A stretch of DNA of 55,911 nucleotides. It comes from an uncultured Roseburia sp. Its GTDB lineage: Bacteria; Bacillota; Clostridia; Lachnospirales; Lachnospiraceae. The stretch is from assembly GCA_947088345.1 (NCBI GenBank), contig CAMUGE010000015.1, positions 1 through 55,911 of the forward strand. The letters are read 5' to 3'. Each line of letters opens with the position of its first letter. The stretch's first letter is position 1. The position numbers and the translations under genes were made by a program. The notes under the pieces were generated by a model, which made no database searches, was not told where the DNA came from, and saw nothing but the letters and a program-made list of their open reading frames with translations. Below, in pieces: positions 53,313 through 55,911 of this stretch.

Positions 53313-54049
53313 ATGCATATAAGAGAATATAAGTATTTAATATTTAATATTTAATATTTGATATTGATGATACTTTACTGGATTTTCATAGTGCATTTAC
53401 TTCAGCACAGGAAAAGGTGGCAACTTTTTTGGAAATAGAATGTTCTGATGAATTCAGGATAATCGATGAGAAATGTGGTTGGAGAGCATGGAAAGAGAGT
53501 GGTTTGGAAAATACCGATACTAAAGATGTTCAAATCAATTATCATCGTATTTATTACAAATATTTACAATTACATTATAAATATTTAACGGAAGAATCAG
53601 GAATTGAATTTAACACGGACGAAATCGTACAATGCTATTTAAATGCAATAGCTAGTTCCTCCGTTTTGAATGAGCAATGTACTTTAACGATATATAAAGA
53701 ATTAGCCACCGATTATAATCTGGTATTGGCAACGAATGGATTAGTACAGACACAAAAGAAACGTGTATCAATTTTTTTGCCCTACACTCATAGAATATAT
53801 ATATCAGAAGAAATGGGAGTAATCAAGCCGACGAAAGAATATTTTGATTACATTTTGCGAGACTTAAATTGCTCACCAGTGCAATGTTTGATGATAGGTG
53901 ATTCTATTAAGAATGACATTGTTGGAGCAAAGGAATCAGGAATGGATGTATGTTTTTATAACCCAAAACATAAAAATATTTCTGACAATATTTTATGTGA
54001 TTTTGAGATATATAGTTTGGCAGAATTAAAAAGAATACTTCAAAAATAA
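53313..54049 (+). pseudogene. HAD phosphatase (YjjG-like) with a repeat-induced frameshift at the start
   Basis: An ATG at 53313 with AGGAG 10 nt upstream encodes MHIREYKYLIF and then hits TAA at 53352. The HAD motif I string FDIDDTLLDF is in another frame at 53357-53386, and the ORF runs on to 54049. Later motifs are intact: LATNG (motif II), KPTKEYF (motif III Lys) and MIGDSIKNDIVGAKESG (motif IV). The break is exactly at a heptanucleotide repeat (TATTTAA)3 plus TATTTGA. With one TATTTAA unit the frame would be continuous: KYLIFDIDDT. The family is YjjG-like 5-nucleotidase. Whether it is a pseudogene or a phase-variable gene is open. Confidence 0.8.
53334..53361. repeat. Heptanucleotide tandem repeat
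   Basis: TATTTAA three times (53334-53354), then the variant TATTTGA (53355-53361), inside the start of the HAD gene. Only the one-unit state gives an open frame. Confidence 0.85.
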
Positions 54050-54143
54050 AGTTATATTTCTTTAACATGAATATCTATCATTAGATTATCGTAAAAATTA
54101 TTTTATCTGATGTTCAATCCCAGTTTGCCGAGGCGATATACTG

Positions 54144-54171
54144 AGCACTTAGGAAAAATCTAAGTGCTTTT
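54144..54171 (+). terminator. Terminator after the HAD gene
   Basis: AGCACTTAG (54144-54152) pairs perfectly with CTAAGTGCT (54160-54168), followed by TTTTC-rich sequence. Confidence 0.8.
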
Positions 54172-54304
54172 CTTCTGCTCTATATACAGCGTCAGGCTGG
54201 AAAGAAGGATATGAAAAAATGAATATTGTTTACTTTTGGTAGCGGTTTATCCTAACGGAAAATCAGCTACTTTTTTCCAGTAGCTATTAGCGTAATCAAT
54301 TATT

Positions 54305-54616
54305 TCAATCAAAAATCACGTATAGTAATAGTGTTATCTCCCATTGTTTCGGCTCGTCAAAATCGTGGTTCAGGGCTTCTTTGTAAAGCTGCTTGGAGCA
54401 GACGGTATCGCCGGGATAGCTGTCAAGGAAAGCCTGAATCATCCCGGCTTTGGTGTCCTCCGGCATAAAGTCCCGCTGGCGTTCCTTTAGGTAGTATTTC
54501 TGCTCCTGGTCGTATTCAGAGAACAGCTTTTCGCCGCTCTGGTAGGCGGCGGCAGAAACAGCGGATTCATTGTTGCTCCGCTTAATGATGGTGATTTTAC
54601 AGTGCGGGCATGGCAA
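54305..54616 (-). pseudogene. Chimeric scar: MobA/MobL relaxase start joined to VapE-like end
   Basis: 103 codons. The first about 40 residues match the N-terminus of MobA/MobL relaxases (CKITIIKRSNNESAVSAAAY, SGEKLFSEYDQEQKYY). From about residue 44 the sequence switches to the C-terminal part of VapE-type (virulence-associated E) proteins: FMPEDTKAGMIQAF, YPGDTVCSKQLYKEAL, FDEPKQWEI. The frame is open across the joint, and the last residues are not from either family. This is the footprint of a deletion between two mobile-element genes. The catalytic regions of both are missing. Confidence 0.7.
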
Positions 54617-54724
54617 GTGTGCGCCCTCCTTTCTCCCGGATTCCGGGCATAGAAAAAGCAGGATACCTTTTCAGATTTCCTGCTTGGGTGTGCCGCTGGT
54701 GGGCGGCGGAATATTCGGTTATAT

Positions 54725-55579
54725 TTACATCAGTCCGCCCCCGTAGAATGCTTCGATTGCCTGTGAGATAAATTCCGCCGTCCCTTCTCCATACTGCTTA
54801 TCTATCTTGGATTTTGTCGGCTCTGTGTTTTGGAACCATGCAAGATATTTCATCATGCCGGATTCTTCCTTTATCTGCGTAAGCTGTTTCATCACAAAGC
54901 CGTATTCTCCAACCAGTTCCTTTACTTCAAAAGAATCGGTAGGACAGTTTTTCTTCCCGGCAAGCTTTTCCATGACTGCTTCTATGCGTTTGCCATAGCC
55001 TTTCACCACATCCTTGCCTAACGGATTGGCGGATGCCGCCTTATAGGCTTCCTTCCCACCGTACCACTCCACAACCTTTGCATATTTTTTCTGCATATCT
55101 TCCGAGGACACCACTTCCATAAAATGCTTTTTCCACTCATCAACGCCCCCAAATTCATCTACGGCAAGCTTACGCATCTTTTCAGGCATACGTTCATAGG
55201 TCAGCCGGAACATTTCTTCCACTTCTTTTTTGTCAAAAATTGCAAAATCCATTTTATTATCTCCTTTCAAAATTCTGTCAATGCTGGCAATCAAACGCTC
55301 CATACGTTCTTTCTTTGCCACCAGCATTTCCCGTTGTACCTGTAAAATTTGATTCTTTTCAAGAGCCGGATTTTCTATGACGGCTTTGATTTCTTTCAGG
55401 GAAATATCAAATTCACGGAAAAACAAAATCTGCTGCAATGTTTCCAATGCTTTATCGTCATAGAGCCGGTATCCCGCTTCGCTTTTATCTGTCGGCTTCA
55501 AAAGACCGATTTCATCATAGTAGTGAAGCGTGCGCACGCTGATACCTGTTAAATCTGATATTTCCTTTACTGTCCTCAT
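54725..55579 (-). CDS. MerR family regulator with TipAS-like C-terminus
   Basis: 284 aa. AGGAGG lies 9 nt before the ATG at 55579; a TTG at 55588 is too close. Residues 1-75 are the MerR winged helix (VKEISDLTGISVRTLHYYDEIGLLKPT, GYRLYDDKAL). A coiled coil follows (about 75-115). Residues about 125-284 resemble the TipAS antibiotic-recognition domain. TipA-like regulators bind thiopeptides or other drugs and activate resistance or efflux genes. No target gene is visible beside it in the window. Confidence 0.85.
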   Translation of the reverse strand: MRTVKEISDLTGISVRTLHYYDEIGLLKPTDKSEAGYRLYDDKALETLQQILFFREFDISLKEIKAVIENPALEKNQILQVQREMLVAKKERMERLIASIDRILKGDNKMDFAIFDKKEVEEMFRLTYERMPEKMRKLAVDEFGGVDEWKKHFMEVVSSEDMQKKYAKVVEWYGGKEAYKAASANPLGKDVVKGYGKRIEAVMEKLAGKKNCPTDSFEVKELVGEYGFVMKQLTQIKEESGMMKYLAWFQNTEPTKSKIDKQYGEGTAEFISQAIEAFYGGGLM

Positions 55580-55611
55580 TGCCGCCAACCTCCTGTTCCT
55601 GATATACCCAC

Positions 55612-55640
55612 TTTAATCTATTACGCACCGTGAGGGTCAA
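55612..55640 (-). promoter_or_regulatory. Promoter of the MerR gene with a dyad in the spacer
   Basis: On the minus strand: TTGACC (55640-55635), a 17-nt spacer containing CTCACGGTGCGTAA and ATTAAA (55617-55612). The CTCACG/CGT-type half-sites resemble the dyad bound by TipA-like MerR regulators, so self-regulation is likely. Confidence 0.5.
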
Positions 55641-55911
55641 TATTTTTTTCAAATTTTCTTTGAGTATATCATCTTTCTATCCACATCGGAAGAAGCAGTG
55701 CAGAACGATATAAAACTTGCTGACTGGGAATAGCTGGCAGAGCAAAAAGATTCCGGGCAGTAAGCCCACAAAAGAGTAGCTGGCAAAGCCAGCGCAGGGG
55801 AAGGGTAGCTTCCCCTGTGATGATTGGAGCAGATTGAAAATCTGTGGAAATCATCTGCTGTCCGCAGGACGCCCCCGGCAGGGCGCAATGCACCACTTCC
55901 CCAAGTGGTGT
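55641..55911. other. Hairpin-rich non-coding end, possible mobilization region
   Basis: No gene. Hairpins: GCTGGC/GCCAGC (55779-55784 with 55788-55793), CAGGGGAA/TTCCCCTG (55795-55802 with 55810-55817) and CACCACTT-CCCC-AAGTGGTG (55891-55910). This cluster near MobA-type sequence could be an origin of transfer or the leader of a mobilization gene outside the window. No nick site could be assigned. Confidence 0.4.

Overview
The window looks like a chromosomal segment from a low-to-mid GC Firmicute, most likely a Lachnospiraceae-type gut Clostridium. The evidence is the AGGAGG-type ribosome sites, frequent GTG/TTG starts, sigma-A promoters, a siphophage tail/lysis module with tandem large serine recombinases, and a MerR/TipAS gene beside MobA/VapE scars. 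I see no rRNA, tRNA or CRISPR array. Nearly every gene is on the + strand; the exceptions are a LysR gene, a MerR gene and a chimeric mobile-element scar.

Layout. (1) 1-8350: the right end of a prophage: distal tail protein, tail endopeptidase-like protein, two small tail-tip proteins sharing a repeat, a GH18-like tail protein, holin, LysM amidase, and a SHOCT-like gene cut by an in-frame TAG. (2) 8412-11967: a translationally coupled run of three serine-recombinase genes, the middle one lacking the catalytic domain. (3) 12053-16719: six cargo genes under one visible promoter (small HTH protein, unknown helical protein, zinc-ribbon membrane protein, acidic/His-rich protein, GIY-YIG protein, unknown 512-aa protein), ending in three 30-nt hairpins whose stems covary. 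(4) 17163-18960: a TnpB homologue in which all three RuvC acidic residues are replaced (Tyr, Thr, Ala) while the zinc ribbon is kept, followed by about 230 nt of structured non-coding sequence. I read this as a TldR-type nuclease-dead, RNA-guided repressor with its guide RNA.

(5) 18998-48120: a 29-kb glycan locus, largely one operon with many overlapping genes. It contains a nonulosonic (legionaminic-type) acid set (LegB-like dehydratase, CBS-nucleotidyltransferase, NeuB-like synthase, SpsG/PseG-like and SpsF-like proteins), an FdtA/FdtB-like pair for 3-amino-3,6-dideoxyhexose, glycosyltransferases (GT2, GT-D, DUF4422, CDP-glycerol transferase-like), DUF115 and DUF1919 proteins, LicD, two IspD-like proteins, and a class V aminotransferase plus LicC-like pair. 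Nine of these proteins carry the same kind of Rossmann-like module in different fusions. Such loci commonly decorate flagellin or the cell surface. (6) 48159-52875: a LysR regulator divergent from a sulfate/thiosulfate ABC operon. (7) 52882-55911: decayed mobile-element remnants, an HAD phosphatase gene whose start is frameshifted by a heptanucleotide repeat, a MobA/VapE chimera, a MerR/TipAS regulator and a hairpin-rich non-coding end.

The most interesting hypothesis is that the dead TnpB and its RNA regulate a flagellar or surface gene whose product the adjacent locus glycosylates. A consensus SigD-type -10 (GCCGATAT) lies upstream of the dead TnpB gene, and a related string (CCGATAAT) begins where the guide of its RNA would be expected. 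No flagellin gene is in the window, so the target cannot be confirmed here.
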